64,000 nt of DNA, taken from positions 324,404 through 388,403 of the forward strand of contig JAHRYW010000002.1 in NCBI GenBank assembly GCA_020621865.1. Direction: 5' to 3'. A model generated the notes under the pieces. That model made no database searches, was not told the DNA's origin, and was given only the letters and a program-made list of their open reading frames with translations. The position numbers and the translations under genes were made by a program. The DNA comes from Betaproteobacteria bacterium. GTDB lineage: Bacteria > Pseudomonadota > Gammaproteobacteria > Burkholderiales > Rhodocyclaceae. Shown here piece after piece: positions 1 to 11,138 of the stretch (positions are counted from its first letter, which is position 1; every line of letters starts with the position of its first letter).

Positions 1-316
1 CGCGCGGCAGCAGGATGCGGCCCTCGAAAGCGCCGTCCGGGATCGGGCCGGCCGGCAGGCGGGCGTAGATCTGGTCGAGCTGCTCCTGATCCAGCTTGGC
101 CAGGTAGTCGGGGGTTATTTTCGCCAGTTCGGCGGTCGGGATCGGGTATTTGTACTCGACCTGGGCGAGGTTCATCTTGGTCGCGTAATCCTTGTCGTAG
201 GGCGCGAAGGCGATGTTCGGCGGTTCCGGCTTGCTGCAGGCGGCCAGGGTGGCCATGAGGGTAGCGGCGGTCGCCAGCGCGGCGACGGTGAGCAGGCTGC
301 TTTTGGTCAGTGTCAT
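1..316 (-). CDS. Lipoprotein, C-terminus beyond the window (partial)
   Basis: About 105 codons are visible; the 3' end lies outside the left edge. The protein starts MTLTKSSLLTVAALATAATL and reaches a lipobox-like LAAC about 27 residues in, followed by SKPEPP. This predicts a signal-peptidase-II lipoprotein in the periplasm. The mature part is charged and Pro/Tyr-rich (VEYKYPIPTAELAKI), and I recognise no family. It lies 17 bp downstream of the large di-haem cytochrome gene on the same strand, so the two are probably co-transcribed and may act together in periplasmic redox chemistry; that pairing is inferred from position only. Confidence 0.6.
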   Translation of the reverse strand, partial: MTLTKSSLLTVAALATAATLMATLAACSKPEPPNIAFAPYDKDYATKMNLAQVEYKYPIPTAELAKITPDYLAKLDQEQLDQIYARLPAGPIPDGAFEGRILLPR

Positions 317-333
317 GATCCTCTCCCCCTTGC

Positions 334-2958
334 TCACAGCGTGGCCAGGAAGGCGGTCAGTGCCTTCTTGTCGGCATCGGAAAGGTCCTCGCCGAAGCGG
401 TGGCCGCCGTTTTCAATCTCCTCGGTGCAGGTCTGGTAATGCGCGCTGAGGAAATCGCGCTTCTCGCGCAGGATGTCGACGAAGCGGGCCGGGTTCTTGA
501 GCACGTCGTCGGCCAGGGCCGCCAGCGTCGGCTGCAGGTCCTTGCGGCCGGCTTTTTCGAGCGCCTCCGGTCGCCGCTTGGCAAGGAACAGGTCGCCGAT
601 CAGCTCCTTGTATTGCAGGCCGTTCAGGAAGCCGGCGCTGGCCCCCATCGGAATCTTGACCTGGCCGAAGCCGCCGAGCGGTTTCTCTGTCTTGCCGTCG
701 AGCGGGCGCAGGCCGACGTCGAGCAGCAGGTCGGCGTTGGTCAGCGTGCGCTTGCTGCCGCGCTCCTTCGGGTTCAGCAGTTCGTGCATCGAGCGCTTGT
801 AGAGATCGAAACGGCCATCCACGGTCGGGTCGTAGCGCAGGCAGTCGGGCTGGTCGGGCAGCAACTGGCCGTCGGCGCCGACGTAGCGGGCGCGGTGGAA
901 GTCGTTGTCCTTGTTGGCCGGCTTGCCGCAGATTTCCGGGCCGATGGCGTTGTTGTGCATGAACGGCGCGGTGGCCCAGACATTGACCAGCGAGATGTTG
1001 CGCATGTAGCCGCGGCCGCCGTCCTTCAGCTCGCCACGTTCGGGGATGTCGGCCACCGGCGGCTGCTTGCGCAGCGTTTCGGAGGCGTATTCCATGTACA
1101 GGCGGCCGGCCTTGTGGTTGGAGTGCAGCGAGCGGCAGCGGAAGGTGCCAACCTCGGTGACCGGCGTTGGCTGGTCGTTGCCGAGGAAGTCGGCGCGCAC
1201 CTTGCGCGGGTGGGCGTCGTTCGGCGCTGCGAAATCGCGGTTTTTGAAGGCGCCGCCGGTGCTTTCCGGGATGCTCGAATGGCAGCGCGCGCAGTTGTCG
1301 GCGAAGATGGCCTGGCCGCGGCCGACGGCGCCCTTGCCGAATTCCTTGTCGAGGTCGGCGATCAGGTCGGCGCGGCCGTATTTGGCGGCCGGGTTGCTTG
1401 CCTGGCGCTGCCCGGCGCGGGCGGCGTAGAGGTCGGTTTCATCCGACTCGGCCGAGGTGAAGAAGTCGAGCAGGTTCTGCAGGCGGTCCTCGACGGCCCG
1501 GAAGTTCGGGCAGTCGCGCCGGCACTGGCCGATGTTGAACGCCGTCTGGCCGTAGCCGCGCTGTTCCGGGTCGAGCTGGCGCATGTCGTTGAAGTTGTTG
1601 ACCCAGCACTGCTCGGAGCAGGAGCCGATGTTGAAATAGACGCGCTGGATCGCTTCCAGGGCGCCGATCGAATCCTCGCCGCCCTTCAGGATGTGATGGA
1701 CGCCGGGCAGCACGACCTTCTGGCCGCCGAGGAAGACGGTCGTCGTGTCGTCGTCGCGCGTGCTCTTCTGCCAGCACTTGCCGTTGCGGCCGGGTTCGCA
1801 CCAGCATTTGTCCTCGTCCTTCTCGGCGCCGCAGGTGGCGGCCTTGCGCCACTTGGTGATCATTTCGCCCTTGAAGATCGGGCGCTGGGCAACATTGACC
1901 AGGGCGTTGATGGTCCCCGGGTTGTTGACCTGGTCGTGCGAGATGGCAGAGGTGTCGGTCACGCCGGGACGGGCGTGGGCGAACATCTGGTATTCCAGGC
2001 TGGTTTTCGGCATGCCGGAGCCGAGCAGCTCGGACATCCGGGTGTATTGATTGCCGACCAGGCCCTTGATGTTTTCCCACTTCGGGTGCGCCGGATCGGC
2101 CGGCGGATTGAGCGGATCGAAGGCGATGTGGCAGGAGCCGCAGGAGGTGCCGATCAGGAAGGGCGGCTCGACCGAGGCGTCGGCCAGCTTGGTCACCCGG
2201 GTGTCGGACTCGATGCCGGTGGTCGCCGCCTTGGTCGCATTGAAACCGGCCCAGGTGGCGTTGCTGCCGTTCAGCGCCTTCCATTTGGCGGCGTCGAAGC
2301 GTGGGTTGGGGAACTTGCGCAGGCCCAGCGCCCCGGTCGAGGTGCCGAACTTCAGGTCGCAGGCGCTATGGCGCTGGTCGGCCTTGCCGCCCTGGCTGTG
2401 CGGGTCGTCCGGGTCGAGCGGGGCATCCTTGAGGCCGCAGGCCGGATCGACATAGCCGGGCTTGCCGACATATTTCAACAGCACGTCGTCGCCCGGGCAC
2501 CAGTCGAAGCCGTAGGTGTCCTCGGCCGAGCGGGCCGGGCAGTCGGGGTCGCCCGGCTTGCAGCAGGCCGGGTCGTTGATGATGCCCCAGGCCCAGAAGC
2601 GGTCGTCGCGCTGGTCGGCGCGCAGTACGCGGAACCAGTCGACCAGCACGCCGATGCGCTGCTGGAAGGTGTAGGTGTGGAAACGGTCGTTGCCGGCGGT
2701 GGCCTTGAACCAGATCAGGCGGCCGACGCATTCGGACTGGTTCAACCCCTCGCGGGCGCAGGCTTCGAAATACGGCGCGTCCTGATCGACGACGGTGGCT
2801 TCAGGCTGCGGTGTGGCCGATGGCGGTGCGGCAGCTACTACCGGAGGCGCATTCTCGGCGTGGGCATCGCCGACGCCACGGTCCTGGAACTGGATGACCC
2901 CGATGCCGGCGGCAAGGATCGCGATTGCCGATAAGGCGGCCAATAGAGCGCGTTTCAT
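334..2958 (-). CDS. Large periplasmic di-haem c-type cytochrome (peroxidase/RoxA-like)
   Basis: The product is 874 aa with an N-terminal signal anchor (MKRALLAALSAIAILAAGIG) and two CxxCH haem c motifs, CGSCH at about residues 273-277 and CARCH at about 556-560. A C-terminal stretch, NVWATAPFMHNNAIG, matches the style of the di-haem cytochrome c peroxidase/MauG superfamily (typically WATAPYLHNGS). At 874 aa it is far longer than classic CcpA/MauG (about 330-370 aa) and longer than rubber oxygenase RoxA (about 680 aa). The extra length is a Cys-rich N-terminal half with many paired cysteines (ACCKPGDPDC, CGAEKDEDKCWC), suggesting disulfides. I start at the second Met because a GGGGGAG ribosome site lies 9-15 bases upstream, inside the longer frame. 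Substrate unknown; the downstream lipoprotein is likely in the same operon. Confidence 0.75.
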   Translation of the reverse strand: MKRALLAALSAIAILAAGIGVIQFQDRGVGDAHAENAPPVVAAAPPSATPQPEATVVDQDAPYFEACAREGLNQSECVGRLIWFKATAGNDRFHTYTFQQRIGVLVDWFRVLRADQRDDRFWAWGIINDPACCKPGDPDCPARSAEDTYGFDWCPGDDVLLKYVGKPGYVDPACGLKDAPLDPDDPHSQGGKADQRHSACDLKFGTSTGALGLRKFPNPRFDAAKWKALNGSNATWAGFNATKAATTGIESDTRVTKLADASVEPPFLIGTSCGSCHIAFDPLNPPADPAHPKWENIKGLVGNQYTRMSELLGSGMPKTSLEYQMFAHARPGVTDTSAISHDQVNNPGTINALVNVAQRPIFKGEMITKWRKAATCGAEKDEDKCWCEPGRNGKCWQKSTRDDDTTTVFLGGQKVVLPGVHHILKGGEDSIGALEAIQRVYFNIGSCSEQCWVNNFNDMRQLDPEQRGYGQTAFNIGQCRRDCPNFRAVEDRLQNLLDFFTSAESDETDLYAARAGQRQASNPAAKYGRADLIADLDKEFGKGAVGRGQAIFADNCARCHSSIPESTGGAFKNRDFAAPNDAHPRKVRADFLGNDQPTPVTEVGTFRCRSLHSNHKAGRLYMEYASETLRKQPPVADIPERGELKDGGRGYMRNISLVNVWATAPFMHNNAIGPEICGKPANKDNDFHRARYVGADGQLLPDQPDCLRYDPTVDGRFDLYKRSMHELLNPKERGSKRTLTNADLLLDVGLRPLDGKTEKPLGGFGQVKIPMGASAGFLNGLQYKELIGDLFLAKRRPEALEKAGRKDLQPTLAALADDVLKNPARFVDILREKRDFLSAHYQTCTEEIENGGHRFGEDLSDADKKALTAFLATL

Positions 2959-3069
2959 ACGTTTCTCCCCCGTCAACGATGATCGAGTACAGAACTGCTC
3001 GGTCCGGCTAGCTGGATTTATGACATATGCGCTCTGCAGAAGTTCAAACGCTGTTTCAGCGCTGTTGCA

Positions 3070-3360
3070 TCAGCAGCGATAGAAGACAAAAAAGCAGTAG
3101 CCGCGCGTGTTGTACTGGTCGTAGCAGGGGACGACGCCATTGCTGACGGGATAGCCCTGGGCGCGGGCCTCGCGCCATTTTCGCCAGGCCGTGTCCTGGG
3201 TGGCGAAGGGGCCGGCGCGGCGTGAGCATTCGCGATACTGGACGGTTTGCAGCGGGCTGTCGCCGGGCATCTGTGCGATGGCTGGCGGCGGAGCAAGGGT
3301 GGTGGCTAGCAAAACAAGCGAGCCGACAAGATGGCGGCAAGGCGCGAATTTGGGCGGCAT
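3070..3360 (-). CDS. Small secreted cysteine-containing protein
   Basis: This 96-aa product begins with a clear Sec signal peptide (MPPKFAPCRHLVGSLVLLAT..., cleavage probably after AIA). The mature part is about 65 residues with Cys in ECSRR, VVPCYD, GYCFF and a final YRC. A GAGGAGAA ribosome site sits just upstream of this ATG; the frame stays open further upstream, but that part runs through a repeat and into antisense of fumC. I do not recognise the family. It stands alone between the cytochrome gene and fumC. Confidence 0.6.
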   Translation of the reverse strand: MPPKFAPCRHLVGSLVLLATTLAPPPAIAQMPGDSPLQTVQYRECSRRAGPFATQDTAWRKWREARAQGYPVSNGVVPCYDQYNTRGYCFFVFYRC

Positions 3361-3404
3361 GATGGTTCTCCTCGGGGTTTGGGTGCGAAACGCCTCCTTC
3401 TGGT

Positions 3405-3453
3405 GAAATTTCAAATTTGGCCGTTTTTTCGGCCTGACCGTAGCATTTGCCGG
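3405..3453 (+). repeat. Dispersed AT-tract/GACCGTAGCATT repeat, copy 1
   Basis: An exact GACCGTAGCATT core at 3436-3447 is preceded by GAAATTTC starting at 3405 (31 bp before the core), AAATTTGG, and a T6 run, and followed by TGCCGG. It is intergenic, between the 3' end of fumC and the start of the small secreted protein gene. Confidence 0.85.
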
Positions 3454-3464
3454 CTTGGGGGCGT

Positions 3465-4877
<1,413 letters not shown>

Positions 4878-4961
4878 GCTGCACTCCTTGCCGTGCCGGG
4901 TATCGGACGGCATTGATTATTTGATTCGCATGGCGGGGCGAAGTTCGGCGGATTTGTGTTT

Positions 4962-4991
4962 TTGCCAGCCTTGGCCGGCCATGGCTACAAT
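4962..4991 (+). promoter_or_regulatory. Candidate sigma-70 promoter for the CHASE kinase
   Basis: TTGCCA (4962-4967) and TACAAT (4986-4991) are 18 bp apart, about 115 bp ahead of the kinase start. This is the best match in the 228-bp gap between fumC and the kinase; nothing else was seen there. Confidence 0.3.
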
Positions 4992-5105
4992 GGCCCCAAA
5001 AATATTGTGCTTTTGCTCCGGGGAGTTGTTTTTGATGCCTTTTTTCGTTGAGTTTTCCTGTTGCTACAGGCCGGGAGCCGGCCGAGCGGCGAGGACAAAC
5101 AGGCA

Positions 5106-7976
5106 ATGAGGCGCCGGATCCTGGGGGTACTGACCGCCCTGCTCGTTGTCGGGCTGGGGCTGGCGGCCTACGTCGCCGAGCGCATCAACGACGAGCAGCA
5201 CGCCACGGCGCTGCGCGCCCGGGTCCAGAACGACCTGGCCGGTTTTCGCGATGCCCTGGAGGGCAATCTCAACAGCAACATCCAGCTGGTCCGCGGCCTG
5301 CTCGGGGTGGTCGCCCTGGCGCCCGATCTCGATCAGGCGCGTTTCGCGCTGGCCGCCGCGCCCTTGTTCGACGACAGCACGCAGCTGCGCAATATCGTCC
5401 TGGCGCCCGACCTGGTGATCCGGATGGTTTACCCGGTGCGCGGCAATGAAAGGGCCTTCAACCTCGATTACCGCACGGTGCCCGAACAGTGGGCTGCCGT
5501 CGAGCAGGCGCGGGAGAGCCGCAAGATCGTGCTGGCCGGGCCGATCAACCTGGTGCAGGGCGGCATCGGGCTGGCGGCGAGACTGCCCGTCTATCTGAAC
5601 GACCGGGACGGGCAGGAGTACTTCTGGGGCGTGATCAGCGCCGTCATCGACGCCGAGAAACTGTTTGTCACCAGCGGTCTGCGCCAGGACGGGCTGCCCA
5701 TCGACATCGCCATCCGCGGCAAGGACGGCAAGGGGGCGGCCGGCGAGGTGTTCTTCGGGTCGGCGGCACTATTCGACGACGCGCCGGTGCTGGCCGATAT
5801 TAAGCTGCCGAACGGATCGTGGCAGCTGGCGGCGACGCCGCGCGGCGGCTGGGGCGGCGCACCGGACAACCGCTGGCTGCTGCGCCTGGGCATGGCGGTG
5901 GTGGCCCTGCTGGTGCTCGGCACCTTCCATGCGCTGTGGCGTTCGCTGAACCAGACATCGCTGGCCTGGCGACGCGCCGATGCGGCCGGCCGGCAACTGT
6001 CGGCGACACTGGAAAACACGCCGGACGTCGCCGTGCAGTGGTTCAATCCCGAGGGCCGGGTGATCTACTGGAACCGCGCCTCCGAGCGACTTTTCGGCTG
6101 GTCGACGGCGGAAGCGGCGGGGCAGTCGCTGGACCAGCTGATGTTCTCGCGCGAGCAGGCGGCCAGCTTTCTCGATGTGATTGCGCGCATTGCTGCCTCG
6201 GGCGAGCCGGTCGGCCCGGTCGAGTTCCAGGTCAGGACGCGCGACGAGGAGGCCCGCTGGATCGAGGCCAGCATCTTTTCCATTCCCGGCGACAACCCGG
6301 GGGAATTGATCTTCGTCTGCATGGACATCGACATTACCGGGCGCAAGCTGGCCCAGCGCGGGCTGGCCGAGTTCAACCGCGATTTCGAGACCTTCCTCAA
6401 CCAGACGACCGATTTCGTCTATTTCAAGGATGCCAACGGCCGCTTCCGCTTCTGCAGCCAGACGCTGGCCAATATTACCGGCCACCGCCACTGGCGCGAC
6501 CTGATCGGCAAGCACGACCGCGACCTCTTTCCCGCCGCGACGGCGCGGGCCTACGCGGAGGCCGAATACCCGGTGTTCGCCGAGGGCAAGCCGCTGCTTG
6601 ACCAGGTCGAGAAATACTTCAACAGCGAGGGCCAGGTCGGCTACGTCGAGACCAGCAAGTGGCCGCTGTTCGACGAGCATCAAAAGGTGGTCGGGCTGTT
6701 CGGGATCAGCCGCGACATCACCGAGCGCATGCGCAACCAGGAGGAACTGCGCCGCTATCGCCAGCACCTGGAAGAGCTGGTCGCCAGCCGCACCGAGGAA
6801 CTGGCCCAGGCCAAGGAGGCGGCCGAGACGGCCAACGTGGCGAAGAGCGCCTTCCTGACCAACATGTCGCACGAGATCCGCACGCCGCTCAACGCGATCA
6901 CCGGCATGGCCCACCTGATCCGCCGCGCCGGGCTGGCCGGCGAGCAGCTGGCCCGGCTCGACCGCCTGGAGCTGGCCGGCGAGCATCTGCTGGAAATCAT
7001 CAACGCCATTCTCGATCTGTCGAAAATCGAGGCCGGCAAGTTCAGCTTCGAGGAAGTGCCGCTGCGTGTCGAGACCATTGTCGCCAATGTCGCCGCTATC
7101 CTGCGCGACCGCGCCCAGGCCAAGGGGCTAGACCTCGTCGTCGAGGTCGGCGACCTGCCGGAGAGGCTGCTCGGCGATTCGACCCGCCTGCAGCAGGCGC
7201 TGCTCAACTACGCGACCAATGCGATCAAATTCACCGAGGCCGGCCGGGTCGTGCTGCGCGTCGCGCCGGTCGACGAGAACGCCGACGGCGTGCTGCTGCG
7301 CTTCGAGGTCGAGGATACCGGCATCGGCATCGCGCCCGAACATCTGGTCCGGCTGTTCAGCGCCTTCGAGCAGGCCGACAACACGATCACGCGCCGCTAT
7401 GGCGGCACTGGGCTGGGGCTGGCGATCACCCGCAAGCTGGCCGGCATGATGGGCGGCGATGCCGGCGCGATCAGCGTGCCCGGACAGGGCAGCACGTTCT
7501 GGCTGACCGTCCGCCTGCCGCGGGGGGCCGGCGGCGAATCCGCCGATAGCGAGCCGCCGTGCTTCGACGATGCGGCCGATACCCTGCGCCGCGATTACCC
7601 AGGGCGCACGGTCCTGGTCGTCGAGGACGAAATGATCAATCGCGAGGTCGCGTTGGCCATGCTCGATGAGGTCGGGCTGGTTGCCGACGTCGCCGAGGAC
7701 GGCCAGATCGCCCTCGACATGGTCGGCGGCAACGACTACGACCTGATCCTGATGGACATGCAGATGCCGCGCATGGACGGCCTGACCGCAACGCGCCTGA
7801 TTCGCCAGCTGCCCGGCAAGGCGCAGGTGCCGATCGTGGCAGTCACCGCCAACGCCTTCACCGAGGACAAGGCACGTTGCCTGGAAGCCGGCATGAGCGA
7901 CTTCGTCGCCAAGCCGGTCGATCCGGTGGCGTTGCACGCCGTGGTGCTGAAGTGGCTGGCCAGGGCGGGGCGCTGA
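5106..7976 (+). CDS. CHASE-PAS-PAS hybrid histidine kinase with receiver domain
   Basis: This 956-aa inner-membrane sensor has, in order: a transmembrane helix (residues about 5-25); a periplasmic CHASE domain (about 40-215, with [14 protein letters not shown] and the [19 protein letters not shown] block); a second helix (about 258-280); two PAS domains (about 305-415 and 430-545); HisKA with phosphoacceptor His589 in SHEIRTPLN; HATPase with NAIKF, DTGIGI and GGTGLGLAI; and a C-terminal receiver with Asp884 in LMDMQMP. CHASE domains bind small extracellular ligands; which one is unknown. No separate response regulator or Hpt gene is adjacent, so phosphotransfer must go through an unlinked Hpt. 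I start at MRRRIL, where the hydrophobic helix begins; a Met 15 codons upstream is possible. Confidence 0.93.
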   Translation: MRRRILGVLTALLVVGLGLAAYVAERINDEQHATALRARVQNDLAGFRDALEGNLNSNIQLVRGLLGVVALAPDLDQARFALAAAPLFDDSTQLRNIVLAPDLVIRMVYPVRGNERAFNLDYRTVPEQWAAVEQARESRKIVLAGPINLVQGGIGLAARLPVYLNDRDGQEYFWGVISAVIDAEKLFVTSGLRQDGLPIDIAIRGKDGKGAAGEVFFGSAALFDDAPVLADIKLPNGSWQLAATPRGGWGGAPDNRWLLRLGMAVVALLVLGTFHALWRSLNQTSLAWRRADAAGRQLSATLENTPDVAVQWFNPEGRVIYWNRASERLFGWSTAEAAGQSLDQLMFSREQAASFLDVIARIAASGEPVGPVEFQVRTRDEEARWIEASIFSIPGDNPGELIFVCMDIDITGRKLAQRGLAEFNRDFETFLNQTTDFVYFKDANGRFRFCSQTLANITGHRHWRDLIGKHDRDLFPAATARAYAEAEYPVFAEGKPLLDQVEKYFNSEGQVGYVETSKWPLFDEHQKVVGLFGISRDITERMRNQEELRRYRQHLEELVASRTEELAQAKEAAETANVAKSAFLTNMSHEIRTPLNAITGMAHLIRRAGLAGEQLARLDRLELAGEHLLEIINAILDLSKIEAGKFSFEEVPLRVETIVANVAAILRDRAQAKGLDLVVEVGDLPERLLGDSTRLQQALLNYATNAIKFTEAGRVVLRVAPVDENADGVLLRFEVEDTGIGIAPEHLVRLFSAFEQADNTITRRYGGTGLGLAITRKLAGMMGGDAGAISVPGQGSTFWLTVRLPRGAGGESADSEPPCFDDAADTLRRDYPGRTVLVVEDEMINREVALAMLDEVGLVADVAEDGQIALDMVGGNDYDLILMDMQMPRMDGLTATRLIRQLPGKAQVPIVAVTANAFTEDKARCLEAGMSDFVAKPVDPVALHAVVLKWLARAGR

Positions 7977-7990
7977 GTTCGCCGGCCGCC

Positions 7991-8040
7991 AAAATTTCAA
8001 TTTCGGCCATTTTTTGCCTTCGACCGTAGCATTTGCCGGC
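7991..8040 (+). repeat. Dispersed AT-tract/GACCGTAGCATT repeat, copy 2
   Basis: An exact core at 8022-8033 is preceded by AAAATTTCAATTT from 7991 (31 bp before the core) and a T6 run, and followed by TGCCGGC. It lies in the 75-bp gap between the convergent ends of the kinase and chrA genes. Confidence 0.88.
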
Positions 8041-8051
8041 CGGCTCGAAAC

Positions 8052-9410
8052 TCAGCCCAGCCCGCGGACCAGGTAGCCGATCACCGCGCAAGCGGCAATC
8101 ACGTGGATCACGTTGGCCTTGAAGCGGAACAGCGCGATGGCGGCACCCAGCGCGATCAGCGCCGACAGCCATTCGAAGCCGCCGGCAAAGCCCTTGGGCC
8201 AGAGCACGTGATAGCCGAAGAACAGGGCCAGGTTCAGGATCACGCCAACCACGGCGGCGGTGATCGCGGTCAGCGGGGCGGTGAACTTCAGGTCGTTGTG
8301 GGTCGTTTCGATGAAGGGGCCGCCGAGCAGGATGAAGATGAACGAGGGCAGGAAGGTGAACCAGGTAACCAGCAGCGCGGCCGTGGCACCGGCCAGGAAC
8401 AGGCTGTCCGGGCCGAACACTGCCTTGACGTAGCCGCCGACGAAGCCGACGAAGGTGACGACCATGATCAGCGGCCCGGGCGTCGTTTCGCCGAGCGCCA
8501 GGCCGTCGATCATCTGGGTCGGCGTCAGCCAGCCGTAGTGCCCGACGGCACCCTGGTAAACATAAGGCAGCACGGCATAGGCGCCGCCGAAGGTGAGCAG
8601 GGCCGCCTTGGTGAAGAACCAGCCCATCTGGGTCAGGGTGTGCGCCCAGCCGAAACCGGCGGTCAGCAGGGCCATCGGCAGCAGCCAGAGCAGGCTGCCG
8701 ATCAGGACAACCTTGAGCAGCCTGGCGCCGCTGAAAATGGCGTGCTCGGGTGTCGGGGTGTCGTCATCGATCAGCGCCCGGCCGAAGGATTTGTCCGTCT
8801 TGCCATGCCCGCCGCCGGTCTTGAACTTGTCCGGCGCGATCCGCCCGCCGCAGTAACCGATCGCAGCCGCCGCCGCGACGATGGCCGGGAAGGGCACGTC
8901 GAGCGCGAAGATGGCGACGAACGAGGCGGCAGCGATGGCCCACAGGGCGCTGTTCTTCAGGGCGCGCGAGCCGATGCGGTGGGCCGCCTGGACGACGATG
9001 GCGGTGACGGCCGGCTTGATGCCGTAGAAGATGCCGGCGACCAGCGGCATTTCGCCGAAGGCGATATAGACCCACGACAGGCCGATCAGGATGAACAGCG
9101 AGGGCAGCACGAACAGGGCGCCGGCGACGATGCCGCCGCGCGTGCGGTGCAGCAGCCAGCCGATGTAGGTGGCCAGCTGCTGCGCCTCCGGGCCGGGTAG
9201 CACCATGCAGTAATTGAGCGCATGCAGGAAACGCCGTTCGGAAATCCAGCGCCGGCGTTCGACCAGCTCCTCGTGCATGATGGCGATCTGCCCGGCCGGG
9301 CCGCCAAAGCTGATGAAACCGAGCTTCAGCCAGAACCGGAAAGCCTGCCAGAAGCTGACTTCGGCCGGTGCGGGGGCGGGGATTTCGGATTGGGGCTGGG
9401 GATGGTTCAT
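8052..9410 (-). CDS. chrA: Chromate transporter, two-domain CHR family
   Basis: The 452-aa membrane protein has two tandem CHR domains, the long-chain arrangement of ChrA. The first contains FGGPAGQIAIMHEELVERR and the MVLPGPEAQQLATYIG motif; the second repeats it as FGGAYAVLPYVYQGAV and LALGETTPGPLIMVVTFVGF. ChrA proteins expel chromate from the cytosol using the membrane potential. About ten hydrophobic segments are visible. A central His/Lys/Asp-rich loop (GGGHGKTDKSFGRALIDDDTPTPEH) separates the halves. The ATG at 9410 is used; an in-frame TTG three codons upstream is also possible, and neither has a strong ribosome site. No chrB regulator is adjacent. In vivo substrate unproven. Confidence 0.92.
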   Translation of the reverse strand: MNHPQPQSEIPAPAPAEVSFWQAFRFWLKLGFISFGGPAGQIAIMHEELVERRRWISERRFLHALNYCMVLPGPEAQQLATYIGWLLHRTRGGIVAGALFVLPSLFILIGLSWVYIAFGEMPLVAGIFYGIKPAVTAIVVQAAHRIGSRALKNSALWAIAAASFVAIFALDVPFPAIVAAAAAIGYCGGRIAPDKFKTGGGHGKTDKSFGRALIDDDTPTPEHAIFSGARLLKVVLIGSLLWLLPMALLTAGFGWAHTLTQMGWFFTKAALLTFGGAYAVLPYVYQGAVGHYGWLTPTQMIDGLALGETTPGPLIMVVTFVGFVGGYVKAVFGPDSLFLAGATAALLVTWFTFLPSFIFILLGGPFIETTHNDLKFTAPLTAITAAVVGVILNLALFFGYHVLWPKGFAGGFEWLSALIALGAAIALFRFKANVIHVIAACAVIGYLVRGLG

Positions 9411-9641
9411 GGCTTTCAAGTGGTCTCGAAGGAGACCGACAGGCTTTTGTCATCGCCGATGTTAGCGCGTCGGCCGGCCGGCGGGGGTACTTTCACCGGC
9501 ACCCGGGGCGGCCATTGCCCAGGCCCCGGCGCTGCGCTGCCGGCAAGCCCCTGCTCAGCCCGTGGCTTTGCTGCTGCTATACTCCCCAGTTCTTCAACAC
9601 CGAAACCGCACGCACGATGAATGCGTAGGGCGGTTTCAACC

Positions 9642-10982
9642 ATGGATATATTTCTTCTGGCCGTACTGATCCTGCTCAATGGCGTTTTCGCCATGTCCGA
9701 AATTGCCGTAGTCTCTTCGCGCAAGGCGAGGCTCCAGAACCTGGCAGACGACGGCAGCCTCGGGGCCGAAGCAGCACTGTCCCTGCACCAGGAACCTTCC
9801 AGCTTCCTGTCCACGATCCAGGTCGGCATCACCTCGATCGGCATCTTGAGCGGCGCCATCGGCGAGGCCGCGCTGTCCGATCCTCTGGCCGCCTGGCTGG
9901 CCGGCATCCCGATGCTGGCCCCTTACGCCAAGAGCGTCTCGCTGACCATCACCGTCGTCTTGCTGACCTATTTCTCGGTCGTCGTCGGCGAACTGGTGCC
10001 CAAGCGCCTGGCCATGCTGGCGCCGGAGGGCATCGCCTCGCTGATTGCCCGCCCGATGATGCTGCTGGCCAAGGTCACCCATCCGCTGGTCGTCGTGCTG
10101 TCCAGTTCCTCGACGGCGATCCTCAGCGTCCTCGGCGCCCGCCGCAAGGAAGAACCGCCAGTCACCAACGATGAAATCAAGGTGCTGATGGAACAGGGCG
10201 CCGAAGCAGGCGTTTTCCACGAGAGCGAGCAGGAAATCGTCTCCAACGTGCTGCGCCTGGATGAGCAGCGGATTGCCGCGATCATGACGCCGCGCCGGGA
10301 AATGTTCGTCGTCGATCTCGACGAAGGCGACGAGGTCGCCCGCCAGCGCATCATCGACACCGAGTTTTCCCGGCTCATCGTCTGCCGCGACGGCCTCGAC
10401 CATATCCTCGGCATCTTGCAGACCGGCGACTTGCTGAAGAAGGCGCTGCCCGGGCATTGCATCAACGCGGCCGACATCGAGTCGGTCCTCCATCCGCCGC
10501 TGTATGTGCCGGAAAGCGTGACCACCACCCAGTTGCTGGAAAGCTTCCGCCGGGCGCGCCTGCAGTTTGCGCTGATCGTCGACGAATACGGCGAAGTCCA
10601 GGGCGTGGTGACGCTGACCGACGTCATGTCGGCCATCGTCGGCGAACTCTCCGAACCCGAGACGCCGGAAGAGCGCGACATGATTCAGCGCGAAGACGGC
10701 TCCTGGCTGGTCGATGGCGACGTCGGCATCGAGCGCTTCAAATCCGTCCTCGATATCGACGAGGACCTGCCCGGCGAAGATGAAAACAACTTCCATACCC
10801 TGGGCGGTTTCATCATGCACGCCCTCGGGCGGATTCCGATGCCGGCCGATCATTTCGACGCTGTCGCCTGGCGCTTCGAAGTGGTGGACATGGACAAGAA
10901 CCGCGTGGACAAGGTGCTGGTCTCGGCCACTGTCAACGCCGGGAAAATCGCCGCCACGCAAGCGGCCAGCCCCGCCGCCTGA
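9642..10982 (+). CDS. CNNM/CorC-HlyC family membrane protein with CBS domains
   Basis: A 446-aa inner-membrane protein with a DUF21/CNNM transmembrane domain (about residues 1-190, beginning MDIFLLAVLILLNGVFAMSEIAVV), a pair of CBS domains (about 205-335, with IMTPRREMFVVDLDE and FALIVDEYGEVQGVVTLTDV) and a C-terminal CorC_HlyC/transporter-associated domain (about 350-435, DEDLPGEDENNFHTLGGFIMHALGRIP). Family members affect Mg2+/Co2+ efflux; older annotations call them hemolysins. CBS domains usually bind adenine nucleotides. The Met at 9642 is chosen since the membrane segment begins there; one seven codons upstream is possible. It is followed by a strong terminator, so it is probably a single-gene unit. 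Confidence 0.92.
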   Translation: MDIFLLAVLILLNGVFAMSEIAVVSSRKARLQNLADDGSLGAEAALSLHQEPSSFLSTIQVGITSIGILSGAIGEAALSDPLAAWLAGIPMLAPYAKSVSLTITVVLLTYFSVVVGELVPKRLAMLAPEGIASLIARPMMLLAKVTHPLVVVLSSSSTAILSVLGARRKEEPPVTNDEIKVLMEQGAEAGVFHESEQEIVSNVLRLDEQRIAAIMTPRREMFVVDLDEGDEVARQRIIDTEFSRLIVCRDGLDHILGILQTGDLLKKALPGHCINAADIESVLHPPLYVPESVTTTQLLESFRRARLQFALIVDEYGEVQGVVTLTDVMSAIVGELSEPETPEERDMIQREDGSWLVDGDVGIERFKSVLDIDEDLPGEDENNFHTLGGFIMHALGRIPMPADHFDAVAWRFEVVDMDKNRVDKVLVSATVNAGKIAATQAASPAA

Positions 10983-10996
10983 TCTGGCACCCCAAC

Positions 10997-11037
10997 AAAA
11001 AACGCCAGCCACATCGTCGATGTCGCTGGCGTTTTTT
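10997..11037 (+). terminator. Rho-independent terminator after the CNNM/CorC gene
   Basis: AAAAAACGCCAGC (10997-11009) pairs with GCTGGCGTTTTTT (11025-11037) around a 15-base loop that can itself pair (ACATCG/CGATGT). The stem is followed by a T run and can work in both directions, also serving the converging tag gene. Confidence 0.85.
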
Positions 11038-11058
11038 CATGTCCCCGGGTCAGTCCGG

Positions 11059-11134
11059 GAAATTTCGATTTTGGCTGTTTTTTGCCGCTGACCGCGCCCC
11101 GAAGGAAGTCCCCTTGGGGGATAGCATTTGGCGG
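11059..11134 (+). repeat. Dispersed repeat, copy 3, split by a 27-bp hairpin insert
   Basis: GAAATTTCGATTTTGG starts at 11059, a T6 run follows, and GACCG is at 11090-11094, again 31 bp from the tract start. The rest of the core, TAGCATT, resumes at 11122. The intervening 27 bp (11095-11121) is GC-rich and contains TCCCCTTGGGGGA, a small palindrome. The copy lies between the convergent CNNM/CorC and tag genes. Confidence 0.75.
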
Positions 11135-11138
11135 GCGC

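Noticed and set aside
400..2934. An 844-codon + strand frame opposite the di-haem cytochrome
   Set aside because: Composition (Val/Ala/Gly/Arg/Gln) is typical of antisense frames in GC-rich DNA; the minus frame has a signal sequence and two haem motifs.
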